A stretch of DNA of 64,000 nt from Lithobates sylvaticus. Taxonomy: Eukaryota; Chordata; Amphibia; Anura; Ranidae. Location: assembly GCA_028564925.1 (NCBI GenBank), contig CM053033.1, forward strand, positions 81,213,468 through 81,277,467, read 5' to 3'. The position numbers were made by a program, and so were the translations under genes. Below the pieces are notes generated by a model that saw nothing but the letters and a program-made list of their open reading frames with translations, ran no database searches and was not told where the DNA came from. Of the stretch, positions 11,961-23,298 are shown in pieces; position 1 is the first letter of the stretch, and each line of letters starts with the position of its first letter.

Positions 11961-12530
11961 ATATGATTTGGATGTGATTATTTACTAGTTCAAATACAGC
12001 ACCAAGTTATATATGCAATATTATACTAGTGCTGGAGTAGTTAATGTAATTTATAAGTGGCAGGCTGGCAATTAGCTCTGTATGTAAAAATTAGCCTGAA
12101 TATACGATTGGCTCATACTGGGCCACCACTTCTGGGATGGCAGATCACTTCAGCCCCCCTGGCGCTTGAATGATGTAATAAGTGGCTTAATTAGATAAAT
12201 TACATTTTTGTAGCCACTGAAGCTGCCACTGGGCTGATGTATCATCCTTCGAGGGAATAATTACCACATGTGTGATAAACTGTGTGTGCGTGTGGGGGGG
12301 TTGGAGGATATTTATTTACAGAATGACCCTGAACCACTGCCTGTAAAAATGCATTGAGAACATTCTCTGGTTCCAGCTGTGTTCTAACTAGTGATAGATG
12401 GGGGGTTGCACACCACAGAATCATGTAAGTATAGTGCCAAGACCTGCCGCACTCTAAAAAGCTTGTGAGTGCTGGCAGCATTGGATTGTAGATATCTCAA
12501 ATTAAAAGGATACTGAACGGAGTTTCCAAC
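11961..12530. other. No gene recognised; homeodomain-site-like cluster near 12150-12260
   Basis: Unique-looking DNA. The words GTGGCTTAATTAGATAAATT and GGGAATAATTACC lie about 90 bases apart, which could mark a conserved noncoding element. No coding evidence. Confidence 0.25.
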
Positions 12531-12534
12531 TTAA

Positions 12535-13811
12535 CCACTTCAATACCAGACACTTTGACACTTTTCCTGCCCAGGCCAAATTTCAGCTCTGTGTTGTCAC
12601 ATTTTGAATGCCAATTACTAAGCCATGCAACAATACATCCAAATAACCTTTTTTTTAATAATTTTTTGAGACAGATAGAGCTTTCTTTTGGTGGTATTTA
12701 ATCACCACTACTAAAAAAAACTAAAAAATACTTACAATTTTGAGGGAAAAAAACAAGTTTTCCTAAATTTCTGTTCTAAAATTTTGATAATAATCCTTCT
12801 TAAAATTAAGCAAACATGTATTTTGCTACATTTCTTTGGTAAAAATAATCCAAATCAGTGTAAATTATTTACTCCATGTGAAAGTTATAGAGTGTATAAT
12901 CTATGGTATATATATTTGAAAAATGATCAATCCTGATGTTACTGATGGCCCATCTCATTTCTTGAGGCCAGGACAATACAAATACCCCAAAAATAACCCT
13001 TTTTTGGAAATTGGACAGTCTGAGGTATTTAGTAAGAGGCATGGTGAGTTTTTTGAAGTTGTAATTTTTTTGTCACAATTTTTTTGAAAACAGCAGAATG
13101 TAAACAAAAGCACTGAAAAAAATGCATGAGGTCCCCCCACCTCTATTCCACACCAGGGGGGCACGCCAAGAAATAAAAAATAAAGCCAGGGATCCCCCCC
13201 CCCAACATTCATATCAGACCCTTATCCGAGCATGCAGGCCAGGAAGGGGGGCACTCCCCCTCCTGAATCATACCAGCCTACATGCCCCATGTTGGTGAGA
13301 AAAAGGTGGCTGTGGGGGTAGCTTATGGGTATTCTGGATCCCCTATTAAGAAGCCCACCCCCCATGTGCATGGGTATGGGGTACACATTCTCATTCACAA
13401 AAAAAATGACAAGTGTAAAAAAACACAGAACACAAGTCCTTTATTAAAAAAAAAATCTCTCCTAATATAGTCTATTGTCAATCATGTTGTCCAGCGATGT
13501 AGGTCCACGTCAATCCCGATGAATGACGACCACCGACCTGCATGAAACAAAAAAAAAACGCCGCCCACCAAGAACTGACTATTTTACTCTTATAAAATAC
13601 GTTTTTATTTAGAAAAATTTCAAAATTCAGTTGGTAAGAGCTGCATATGTGCAGTGCAGTAAAATCATATTATATTTTCTAGTATCTCTTTTGATGATGC
13701 ATGGAAATGTGTCTTTTGTATGAGAAGCATTAATAGTCTGAAACAATGAAAGTTTTTTTTTCCCCCTACTAAAATCCAGTTTGGAATTTTCAAATTCCAG
13801 CAGTAAAGGGG
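12535..13811. mobile_element. TTAA-flanked CCACTT-family element, long copy
   Basis: TTAA at 12531-12534 and 13812-13815; ends CCACTTCAATACC and GCAGTAAAGGGG. It carries the family block AGAGCTTTCTTTTGGTGG (12677-12694). Its middle (about 13090-13290) contains a GC-rich module also present in the unrelated MITE at 47700-47845, so it may be composite. Confidence 0.5.
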
Positions 13812-13961
13812 TTAATCCTATATTGCATGATACATTCTTCTTCCAAATACACCTTCCAGCAATGTTACTGTTTGCTCTGCCCGCTAGTGAGGGGCTGGAG
13901 GGTGTGCATGCTTGAGGGTGTGCGCACAGATTATTTGCTGGCTTGGTTTCTCACCAGAAAG

Positions 13962-13962
<1 letters not shown>

Positions 13963-14036
<74 letters not shown>

Positions 14037-14038
14037 TT
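13963..14038. repeat. (CT)n microsatellite followed by a T run
   Basis: About 33 uninterrupted CT units to 14028, then about ten T. Frames across it give Leu-Ser or Arg-Glu repeat proteins, which are artefacts. Confidence 0.97.
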
Positions 14039-14099
14039 CTCTTTCCTCTCTCCCTGAAGTGATGCACACACAGCCTGTGGAGGTGAGGCTGCCCCTTTA

Positions 14100-14290
14100 A
14101 CACCAGTGTCACTATATAGCAGGTCACTGGCACCGTCTGCAGTTTCCACATGGCTGGATGCTGCTGCATGTGAAGCTTTGCTCCAGCAAAAGAGGATACT
14201 GTGGAGGGACTGCATATTCAAAGGACCGTGCAAGCCCAAACTGACATTCTGCTCTGCACAGATCTCCAGGAGGATCCAAGGCAGCCGTGA
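14100..14290 (+). promoter_or_regulatory. Possible TATA box and noncoding first exon
   Basis: CTATATAG at 14111-14118 lies just downstream of the pyrimidine-rich microsatellite. About 170 bases on, GGCAGCC|GTGAGTACC gives a good splice donor at about 14287. The DNA between is non-repetitive and GC-balanced, with only a very short ATG frame (MAGCCCM). Transcription is inferred from these two signals alone. Confidence 0.2.
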
Positions 14291-15815
14291 GTACCACTTC
14301 CATCCTTCTTGAGGGCAGAGAGCTGCAGAACAGGGGACCCCACAGTGCTGACCACACTGCTTCCCTCTTTAACCTAAAGTTGGGGATTTAAAGGCCATTT
14401 TACAGATTTGTTTTCTAAGCTTAATTCTAATCTCCCTTCTTCATTATGCAAAAAGAATTAATTAACCCCTGGTAATCGACGTCTTCTCTTACAAGCAGAA
14501 ATGTGCTGAGTTGGATTTATTTGCAAATAAAAAGAAGTGATTAACTAGAGGGTAGGATATCCACCCTTATAATTTGCTGACATAGGAGGTCAACTCCTAT
14601 AAAACATGGGAATTTCTTTCACTTAGAAAAAAAGAGTTTCATCTGCAACTGTGAAAAGGGTTCTTTACTGTAAGAGTGGCAGCGTGTAAGTGTCTTTCAC
14701 AAGGCTTTTAGCAGGCAAGATAGGGAGCCTAATTAAAAAGACAGGTTAGAGTCTTTCCTTAAAAAAAGAACAAACTATAAAGGGTTACCTTACAGTATAA
14801 TATGAATATCTTCTTAGCATTTCAGTCTGGGATTTTATTTCGGTCTGGGATATCAAATTAGACCATGTTGTCTATAAGTTTACCTTCCACTGGATTAGCT
14901 TGGAGGAGGTCTGAGCTCAACAGACATATGCCTTTCTTTTCTGCCAGTGTTGAAGTTTCCCTGGTGGATGAGGTGTTAAAATTCACAAACAATGTGAAAA
15001 TTATTATTTTTTCCTATCAAATAAAAACAGCAACTTTGTAACTCCCAGCAGTTGCAGCAGCTGGTGGATTCTCTCTTGTGCAGGCGGTGGCAGGCTCTGG
15101 GCAGGGCTGAGTTAACAGACCTACTAAATCTTTTAAGAAAGGGACTTTTATTCAAGCGCAGCCCCAGCTCAGAGCTTCTTGCATGACTTGGCGAAGATCT
15201 GACTGAACATGAAGTGCTCGTCTCCAGCAAGGAGAGTCAGGAACATTAATGGGCACTTTATCGCCATTCTTGACTGCTCTTGCCGTATAATTCCATGTGC
15301 TAATGGCCCTGAGATGCTGTGAGTGTATCTGTTAACACTTCCTGGATATAATTTCGTTTTACCTATCACAGATGTTGTCTGATGGAATTTAGCTTGGACT
15401 TATTTTATGGTTATTGCAGTATTTTTTTTTTTCTTGAAGATGTAGTAAGGCTTACTTAAAATGATTCCATCTTCTCGAACAAATCAGTTGCTTTTAGCAT
15501 AGTGGCAGCAATTAGAAGCACTGTGTGTCTGTACTGAGATTTTTATGATAGTATAATTTTTGTTTTGATAATATCGCCATCAATTTTATGACAGAGACTT
15601 GGGGTTAATGTGAGGGGATATTTTATAGTTTTTTTTTTTTTTTGTGACATTATTTTGTACACTGGGCCCCAAAAGATAAAATAGTTTTTCTAAGTGTCCC
15701 TAACCTTTGACCTGTCACTAAGTGTTAAGCGGACACCCTCCCTGTACCCAATCCCAAGGCTTAACCTATCCCTTGACAGGGAGGTTAGAGTTGTTATCAG
15801 AACAACAGGTGAGAG
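14291..15815. other. No gene recognised
   Basis: Unique-looking DNA. About 15040-15330 is of higher complexity and could be conserved noncoding sequence. No splice-flanked open frame and no paired transposon ends found. Confidence 0.3.
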
Positions 15816-15818
15816 TAA

Positions 15819-16516
15819 GGCTTCATGTACACTGAAAGTTATAATAATGTTATAAAAATGGCAGTAGCTTTGCAGTGAGTTTTTCAAAGTTTTGCAATAG
15901 CGTTTTTTAGCATTAGCGTGTTTTTAGTTTTGTTTGTTTTTTCCAGCCAAAAACTGTTGATAGAAGCCTATTGCCCCGTACACACGGTCAGAAAATCCGA
16001 CCACAAAATCCATCGGATTTTTTCCGACGGATTTTGTCCGACACTGGTGTTGCATACACACAGTCGGACAAAGTTGTCGGAAAATCCGATCATTCTGAAC
16101 GTGGTGACGTTTGTTGCCTACGACGGTACTACGTAGAGGCTAGTAGCCAATAGCTTTGGTCTTGTAATGTGATCTGAGCATGCGTGGCACTTTGTCCGTC
16201 GGAATTCGCTACACACGATCGGAAAAAGTCCGATAGGACTTTGTTGTCGGAAAATTTGAGAGCAGGAGATAAAACGTTGTCCGTTGGAAAATCCGACGGA
16301 AAAAGTCCGATGGAGCCTACACACGGTCGGAATTTCCGACAACATTGTCCGATAGGACATTTTCCGTCGGAAAATCCGACCATGTGTATGGGGCATTAGT
16401 GTGCATGGACACATAGGATAACATGCTGGAGAGTTTATTGACTGTAGAAAATAACATCTGAAGCCAAAAAACAGCAGCTGTAAAAACGTCCAAAAATGCC
16501 CAGTGTACATGAGGCC
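15819..16516. mobile_element. Harbinger-like MITE, outer element of a nest
   Basis: Inverted ends GGCTTCATGTACACTG and CAGTGTACATGAGGCC, with TAA at 15816-15818 and 16517-16519. The left interior matches the 8927-9349 MITE (GGCAGTAGCTTTGCAGTGAG). It is split by another MITE at 15972-16395. Confidence 0.85.
15972..16395. mobile_element. Harbinger-like palindromic MITE (ACACACGATCGG family), nested
   Basis: Ends TGCCCCGTACACACGGTC and GACCATGTGTATGGGGCA. It is nearly all palindrome built from TCCGACGGAAAA-type words. Flanks are TAT (left) and TTA (right), so a 3-bp duplication is only approximate. The 84-130 codon frames inside are palindrome artefacts. Confidence 0.75.
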
Positions 16517-16550
16517 TAAATGGGAACGTGTCTTCCAGTTATAACTCTAA

Positions 16551-16953
16551 TGCCGCATACACACGATCGGAATTCCGGCCAGAAAAAGACCGATGAGAGC
16601 TTTTCATCGGAAAATGCGACCGTGTGTAGGCTCCATACGAATTTTGCTGGCCGAATTTCCGACAGCAAAGAATTGAGAGCATGTTCTCAATTTTTCCGAC
16701 GGAAAAGGTTTCTATCGGAAATTCCGATCGTCCGTAGCAATTCTGACGCACAAAATTCCTACACATGCTCGGAAACAATTTGACGCATGCTCGGAAGCAT
16801 TGAACTCGACTCATTGTAGTGTTGTATGTCACCGCATTCTTGATGGTCGGAATTTGGTGTGACCGTGTGTAGGCAAGACAGTTTGAGCGGAATTCCGTTG
16901 GGAAAACCGTCAGAGCTTTTTCCGACGAGAATTCCGATCGTGTGTACGTGGCA
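16551..16953. mobile_element. Harbinger-like palindromic MITE (ACACACGATCGG family)
   Basis: Ends TGCCGCATACACACGATCGG and CCGATCGTGTGTACGTGGCA; exact TAA at 16548-16550 and 16954-16956. Its right TAA is directly followed by the GGCATGCACACTG end of another MITE, so it was inserted in that element's flanking TAA. Confidence 0.85.
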
Positions 16954-16956
16954 TAA

Positions 16957-17217
16957 GGCATGCACACTGACTTAAAAATGCTGTCCTATGTGTCCATGCA
17001 CATTAGGATGATTAGAGGCATCTTTTGAGCTCAGTGTTTAGGGGCAGGAAAAAAAAAACCCTTCTTGTTTGCTTTTTTGATTGGGGCATTTAGGCAGAAA
17101 AAAAAAAGCTAAACTTGCTTTAAATATGTACAAAAACGTTCCATATGAGCGTTTTTATTCTGCCAAGGGAACTGGAGTTTTTTTTTTTAAGCCCAGTGTG
17201 CATGAGGGAAGATGCCC
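16957..17217. mobile_element. Harbinger-like MITE, degraded
   Basis: Left end GGCATGCACACTG; right region CCCAGTGTGCATGAGGG (17192-17208) followed by GCCCTAA. Interior shares CCTATGTGTCCATGCACATTAG with the outer MITE at 15819. The exact right boundary is uncertain. Confidence 0.5.
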
Positions 17218-17363
17218 TAACTATGCATCGCTAAGTCGTAAAGTGAAGCAAAATCTCCCCAACAGGACGCCAAAAAACTTGAGTTTTATCCCTTCCCCAT
17301 TCTGAAGTAAAACAAAAAGTTCTGGCTATTTCTACACGTTAAGCCTCAACCTTTACATTTTAA

Positions 17364-18253
17364 AGCGGATTTCCGCCGGAAAAAATAAATAAAATCAACA
17401 GCTACAAATACTGCTGTTGCTGACTTTTAAAAAAAGGACACTTAAAAATTTGTTTGGGGATAATAGATGGCCTCCAGGCAGAGGATATCCCTAAGCATGC
17501 CATTGGACGAGCGCTGTTCCAGGCTCGTATGATGATCTTGAGACACTGGAAGTCCACTGAACCGCAGTGTTCCTGGCTTGGCCCCGGTGGATCTGGTGTA
17601 TGACTGATTATTTTAAAGCTAATGGGGGACAAGTGGATAAATCTAAGGATTTATGGTGGTTACCTGTTTGACTATGTAGAGTTGCATCGCAGAGAACCTG
17701 TATTTACTAGAAGGAGGGGAGATGTTTGTCTGTGGGTGGGTTTACTTGATGTAATATCTTGGTATTTACTTGGGAGCAATGCCATACAGACTTTATGTAT
17801 TACTTGTGCTTTGGAACTGTTTGTCATTTTACCTATGCTCAATAAAAACCTTTTTGTTTGAGAAAAAAAATAAATAAGGACACCTACCTAACCCGAAGCT
17901 AACCTGTCCCTTGGCTCCGGGTGGAGGCGCTGGCATCTTTAGTAAGGGAATTGGCAAGTGAAGACTTGCCGCTTCACAGCCTGGTTCCCCACTGTGCATG
18001 CGCGAGTCACGCTGCGTGTTCTGAATGGTCCCTGCTGTCTTCTGGGACCTGTGTGTCTCCCAGAAGGCAGCTGGGGGGCGGAGGAGGGGCCGGACCTAGC
18101 GTATTCTGCGGTGCTCTTTCGCCGGAAGTGGGAGCAAATACCTGTATTAGACAGGTATCTGCTCCCCCTACCCCCTGAAAGGTGCCAAATGTGACACCGG
18201 AGGGGGAAGTAACCGGATCAGCGGTAGTTCCATTTCTGGGTGGAACTTCCGCT
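17364..18253. mobile_element. T2/Kolobok-like TTAA MITE (family R1, copy A), split by a LINE tail
   Basis: TTAA at 17360-17363 and 18254-18257; ends AGCGGATTTCCGCC and GGAACTTCCGCT. Other copies: 24474, 32325, 37810, 48268, 58075. The interior has GTGCATGCGCGAGTCAC, the family's NRF1-like word. A Tx1 LINE 3' end interrupts it. Confidence 0.75.
17445..17875 (+). mobile_element. Tx1-type L1 LINE, 3' end only
   Basis: The frame IGRALFQARMMILRHWKS is the C-terminal tail type of Tx1/L1 ORF2. It is followed by a 3' UTR ending AATAAAAACC...GAGAAAAAAAATAAAT. The flanks AAGGACACTTA (17434-17444) and AAGGACACCTA (17876-17886) form an 11-bp duplication with one mismatch, typical of target-primed LINE insertion. 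Confidence 0.85.
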
Positions 18254-18478
18254 TTAACTATTAAACGTAACATTCAAAGAATAACTAAACCCAGGAACAA
18301 TTATATACTATATTGCAGTTTACAGTCATTAGATGGCTGCCTTTTGTTTTTGTTTTTTTTTAGCAAGAACATTTTAGCAAATACAGAAAATACTTGTTAA
18401 ATTTATAAGAAATGCAGTGTTCTTGTAACTCCATGTGAGCTGCACTGAAGAATATCCTCCTTCCTAGCTATGTTTTAA

Positions 18479-19163
18479 TCACTTGCCTACTGGGCACTTA
18501 TACCCCCCCATTTTCAGTGCTGTCGAACTTTGAATGACAATTGCGCGGTCATGCAACACTGTACCCAGACAAAATTCTTATCAAATTTTTTTCCACACAA
18601 ATAGAGCTTTCTTTTGGTAGTATATAATCGCCACTGGGTTTTTAATTTTTGAACGAAAATATTGAAAAAATAAAATAGTTTGTTATAATTTTTTTCAAAC
18701 CAGTAATTTTTCTCCTTCATTGATGTGCGCTGATGAGGCGGCACTGATAGGTGATACTGATGAGCATGGATTGGCAGCACTAATGGACACTGATAGGTGG
18801 CACTGGCAGCACTGCTAGGCACCAATTAGCAGCACTGGTGGGCACTGATAGGTGGAACTGGAGGGCACTGATTAGCAGCACTGGTGGGCAATGATGGGAC
18901 CGATGTCCCTGTAACAGAAGCCATTTACTGGCTTTCTTCTTTTCTCCTCACACTATCAGCGTGAGGAGAAAAAAAAGCTGGCTTCTGTTTACTTCCGTGA
19001 TCAGCTGTCATTGTCTGTCTGACAGCTGATCACATAGTAAAGGGCCGCTGTGATTGGCCCTTTACCCTGATCTGTGATCAGCCGAGTCTGAAGGATTTGA
19101 CGATCACAGAGAGCGTGGTCACGGGAGGACGTCAATTTCGGCTATATCGCAGGCGGAAAGTGG
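18479..19163. mobile_element. TTAA-flanked CCACTT-family element
   Basis: TTAA at 18475-18478 and 19164-19167; left end mutated (TCACTTGCCTAC), right end GGCGGAAAGTGG. It shares GACAATTGCGCGGTCATG with 55677-56543. The middle (18725-18900) is a degenerate array of GGTGGCACTGATAGG-like units; the right third has hairpins such as GATCAGCTGTCA / TGACAGCTGATC. Confidence 0.75.
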
Positions 19164-19167
19164 TTAA

Positions 19168-19766
19168 ACTATCAATTGCCCTGCCCCCCATGTAAGGGAG
19201 ATGAAGAGATACAGCCAAGTTTGTAGCCCATATAAGGAAAGCAGCTTAGGGTGCAGCCCATCACTCTAAGGACTAATAAGCTGCAATATATTACAATGCG
19301 GTTTTGAGTTTATATATGGTTAAACCCGTGACCTAACCTACTGTCTCCTGGCCATCTGTTTCCACAACTTCCTGGATTCCCTGCATTCTTTGCAGCTTCT
19401 CCTCTGCAGTTTAGTTTAGGGACTACATATCCCATGGCACCTTGCTGACTGCAGGTTCTTGTACTGACTCCTGAAACTCCTCCTCTCAGCACCTCGGCAG
19501 TTCAGAAGGCAGACTCTGTGAAATGTGTGACACAGCAGTGCTTACCCACAGGGCATAGTGCATGTGTCATAGAATTCAAGGAAGTAAATATGCGGGGATC
19601 TTCACAAAGTAAATTTACAGATTTGCAGATGGCTCAGATTAATAGCAGTAGGCTGAAAATAATTCAAATACAATGTGGAAATGAATATATGACTTTAATA
19701 TTTTAATATTTGGCTATAGAAACTAGATGCTTTAAAAAGTACTGTATGTGCAACTACACAATGTTT

Positions 19767-19835
<69 letters not shown>

Positions 19836-20640
19836 TTAGGGCCTTCTTCACACAGGTGTTTAGTCGCACACACAGGATTCCAGCGGCAAGAATTGTCAGA
19901 TTATTGCAGCTGGAATGGCAGGTGCATGTGAATAGCGGCAGCTGCTCAGCCTGAACAGAGTAATGGAAGGCTGACAGCAGCTGTCGCTGTTCACATGTAG
20001 CCACAGACCAAGTGGGGACCTAAGGTCATGGACAGGTGTCCAAGATGCATCTGATTGCATCTAGGCTCAGATACTGGTGTATGTAGCTAAACACAGGAGG
20101 TCTTACACTTAACCTTGAACCATGAATACCTAGGAGCATATTTGACTGCTACACAAGCTAACTTACCTTATCTGTCACCTGAAGCACTGACATTGAAAGC
20201 TGCCTCTATTACACCAAGAGCTAGCAGTGCTGAGATCTCAGTGTTAAAACACACGGATCCCAATACTTTTTTTCTGGGGGGGGGGAGAGTCTCAATCATA
20301 CAATACTTGTTTAGAAGTTACTGGTGTTTTCCCAGGGCAACTTCATCATCAACAACAATACACTAATAAAAGAAAATTGTGGGACACACATTGACATCTT
20401 ATGTTTAGCTGACTGACTGTAAGCAGACTGATGAATACAGAAAAGGTTGAGCATGCCACAATGGCTCATAATTGACATGGTTCAAAAACATTTAGACAAA
20501 ATAAAGGTGAATAACGCACATTGGACCATATGGCATACATCCAAAGGTCCTCAAAGAGCTCAGCTCTTTTATATCCAAGACATTGTTTCTAATTTTTGTA
20601 GACTCTTTAATAGCATAGTACTGGATTGGTGCTGGATTGG
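19168..20640. other. No gene recognised
   Basis: Unique-looking DNA around a TA microsatellite. No splice-flanked frame or paired ends. A G10 run is at about 20277-20286. Confidence 0.35.
19772..19831. repeat. (TA)n microsatellite
   Basis: About 30 uninterrupted TA units. Confidence 0.98.
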
Positions 20641-20651
20641 TGCAGGGCCAA

Positions 20652-20985
20652 TGCATACAGGCAGTCCCCTAGTTACTAACACAATAAGGACTGTAGGTTT
20701 GTTCGTAAGTGGAATGTGTGTGTAAGTCCGAACACTGCATTTGTAAGTGTGACTTCCGCCTGTGCAGGGATGTGGGATGTTCCGGGTGCTTCTGGGCATG
20801 CAGTACATGTTATCTGGGGATCTTCTGGCCATGCAGTACATGTTATCTGGGGATCTTCTGGCCATGCAGTACATGTAGTACTACAGTGTGGGATGTGTCC
20901 AACGCTGCAAGATAGCTGCTCGGACTTATCCAGGACCAGCGTGGAGCACAAGCGGACAGCATTGAGGCCGTTCATAAGTAGGAGT
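20652..20985. mobile_element. Dispersed repeat with GCAGTCCCC..GTTACTAAC end, class unassigned
   Basis: The start GGCAGTCCCCTAGTTACTAA and the end TTCATAAGTAGGAGTTG are roughly inverted, and the GACTGTAGGTTTGTTCGTAAG block is one I recall as a dispersed vertebrate repeat. It contains a 33-bp tandem repeat. The class is not certain. Confidence 0.4.
20791..20880. repeat. 33-bp tandem repeat
   Basis: The word CATGCAGTACATGT recurs at 20798, 20831 and 20864, period 33, with near identity (TATCTGGGGATCTTCTGG between). High identity suggests recent expansion. Confidence 0.9.
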
Positions 20986-20995
20986 TGTTTAAAAA

Positions 20996-21441
20996 GGGAT
21001 CAAAGTCTTTACCAAGTAACTACAGACTGGTTAGTTTTAACTTGTATAGTTGGGAAGATACTGAAGAGTTTAAAAAAAGCCCACATAGAAAAGTTTCTAC
21101 TAGAATTTTTTTTTTTTTTTTTTTGCAATAGTCAGTATGGATTCACGAAAGACTGAAGTTGTCAAACAAATCTGATTTCTTTTGATGAGGAAGTAAGCAA
21201 AAACACAGACACAGCACTGGCTGTGGTATACTTGGATTTTTTGCAGAAGTGTTTCACGCAATTCCCCACATGCTGCTAATGTGTAAATTAAAGTCTACAT
21301 GCTTAGAAAATTCAGTTTGTAAATGGATAGAGATTTCAGTAGTGACTACTTATCCATACGCTGAATGGTCCAAGATTATTAGTGGTGTACCCCGAGGTTC
21401 AGTTTTGGGACCGTTACTTTTGTACATATTTATAAATGATA
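20996..21441 (+). pseudogene. CR1-like LINE reverse transcriptase fragment
   Basis: Pieces in several frames read VVYLDF, then FHAIPHMLLMCKLKS and [20 protein letters not shown], the palm and motif-B blocks of CR1/jockey-type reverse transcriptases. Both ends are missing; a 20-base T run (about 21105-21124) interrupts it. A Tc1 element inserted at the TA at 21442-21443 truncates it on the right. Confidence 0.75.
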
Positions 21442-21631
21442 TACAGTGCCTTGAAAAAGTATTCATACCCCTTGAATTTTTCCACATTTTGTCATGTTAC
21501 AATCAAAAACGTAAATGTATTTTATGTGATAGACCAACACAAAGTGGCACATAATTGCGAAGTGGAAGGAAAATGATAAATGGTTTTCAACATTTTTTAC
21601 AAATAAATATGTGAAAAGTGTGGTGTGTATT

Positions 21632-23110
21632 TAGGGCTGCTACTAACGATTATTTTCGAATAGTTGGCCGATTATTGTTTCGAATAATGGATTAATCGGT
21701 TAAAAACCTTAAAAAAAAAGTGTGGTGTATAATTTAGTTAATATGTTAAGTTTAAAAAAAAAAAGGCAATTTATTCTTAAATATCTATATGCAGTGGTAA
21801 ATATAACTAACCAACTATATGGTTAGGGAGCAAAATATTTAATCCACTCTGACAATAACAGACAGAAGAGATATACTTTTTTTGGCCAATTGGTTGTTGG
21901 GCAGATTAAAAAACACAAATTTCTGCAAAAATGCATTACATGCTTTTCCGCAGCTTCTCCCTTGAAGTATTGTGAACCAAAAGATGCAGTTTTTTGCGTT
22001 AACAAAAAAAAAAAAAAGTCCCTGACCCTTTCCAAACAACAGTGGCTGAAAAAAGCATAGATGTGAACGTGAAAATAAATACGCAGACTCTGAACAGGGG
22101 ACGGGTTACCACTGACCGGCCAGCAGTGTTCTTTATTGTGCTCGCAAATTTCTTACTTACGTAAGTGTTTTTAATCTATCTATGCTGAATAAAGTTATTT
22201 TTGTCAGTATTACGCTATGGGCGGCCCCTTTCTTTATATTTGAGCAAACTAGTTGGATTTTTCTTGGTGGAGTGCACAGCGCTGAGGTCTTTTTCTTTAA
22301 ATGTTCGTTCCTGGGTGGATCAGTCTTACCAGCCATCGTCTGCCTTGAAAGCCACTTGCTTATATTTCCAGTGCCTTATTTATCCAGCCATCTGGTAAGC
22401 GTCCAATTTATCAGGTGGTCGGGTCTGAACAACCTTTGCATGTCACAGTGTGAGGATACAGGATAGTCACGGTGGTGTTCTTCTCTAGTGTCGCAAATTT
22501 GTCTGTCACTGGAAACCAGAATTCAGGATCTAACAAGATAAAGATGCAAAGAATATAAAGATTTCTGACCTGGACTATTTTAGCTACCACTGAACTTTAT
22601 CATATAGCCAATTCTGTGTGCTCCTCCATGGCCACATTTTATTGTTTATAAATATTTTTTTTGTGTGTCAATTTAACCCCTTGTACTTAAATATTTTACT
22701 TGTTGTCGCAGCTTTATCCAATCCCCATAGATGTGAACGTGTTCCATAGGAAACCATGTAAATGAACTGTAGTGCGTTTCTGCAAAAAGCACCAAAAAAC
22801 ACATAGGTGTGAACCAGGCCTGAGACGTTTAGTAACATAATGGGGTTAAAAAAAACGAAAATTAGCCATTTATAGTACCAAAAAAAAAAAAACAGCTAAT
22901 CACTACTGTAGGGGCTAATTTGTTTACTGTAGAACTGTGAAAGTAATATTTACAGTAGCAATTATTTGCTCTTTTTGTACTATAAAGGGCTCATTTTAGT
23001 TTATTTTAACCCCATTATGTTACTGGCCGATTAATCGATTATGAAAATAGTAATCAATTAATTTCATAATCGATAAGTTGTCGATTAATCGATTAGTTGT
23101 TTCAGCCCTA
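21632..23110. mobile_element. hAT non-autonomous element
   Basis: Ends TAGGGCTGCTACTAACGATT and CGATTAGTTGTTTCAGCCCTA. Flanks TGTGTATT (21624-21631) and CGTGCATT (23111-23118) match at 6 of 8 bases, both differences C/T. Subterminal GATTAATCG words recur at both ends. Removing it makes the Tc1 read ...GTGCATTTGTATTCAGCCCC. No hAT transposase frame is seen. Confidence 0.8.
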
Positions 23111-23298
23111 CGTGCATTTGTATTCAGCCCCCTTTACTCTGATACCCCCAACTAAAATTTAGTGGAACCAATTGCCTTCAGAAGTCACCTAATTAGTAAA
23201 TAGAGTCTACCTGTGTGTAATTTAATCTTATTATAAATACAGCTGTTCTGTGAAGAACTCAGAGGTTTGTTAGAGAATCTTGGTAAACAAACCGCATC

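Noticed and set aside
13827-14239. Open frames with Leu-Ser or Arg-Glu repeats
   Set aside because: They are translations of the CT microsatellite and appear in several frames on both strands.
16118-16967. Minus-strand frames of 84-142 residues
   Set aside because: They fall within palindromic Harbinger-like MITEs and mirror the opposite strand.
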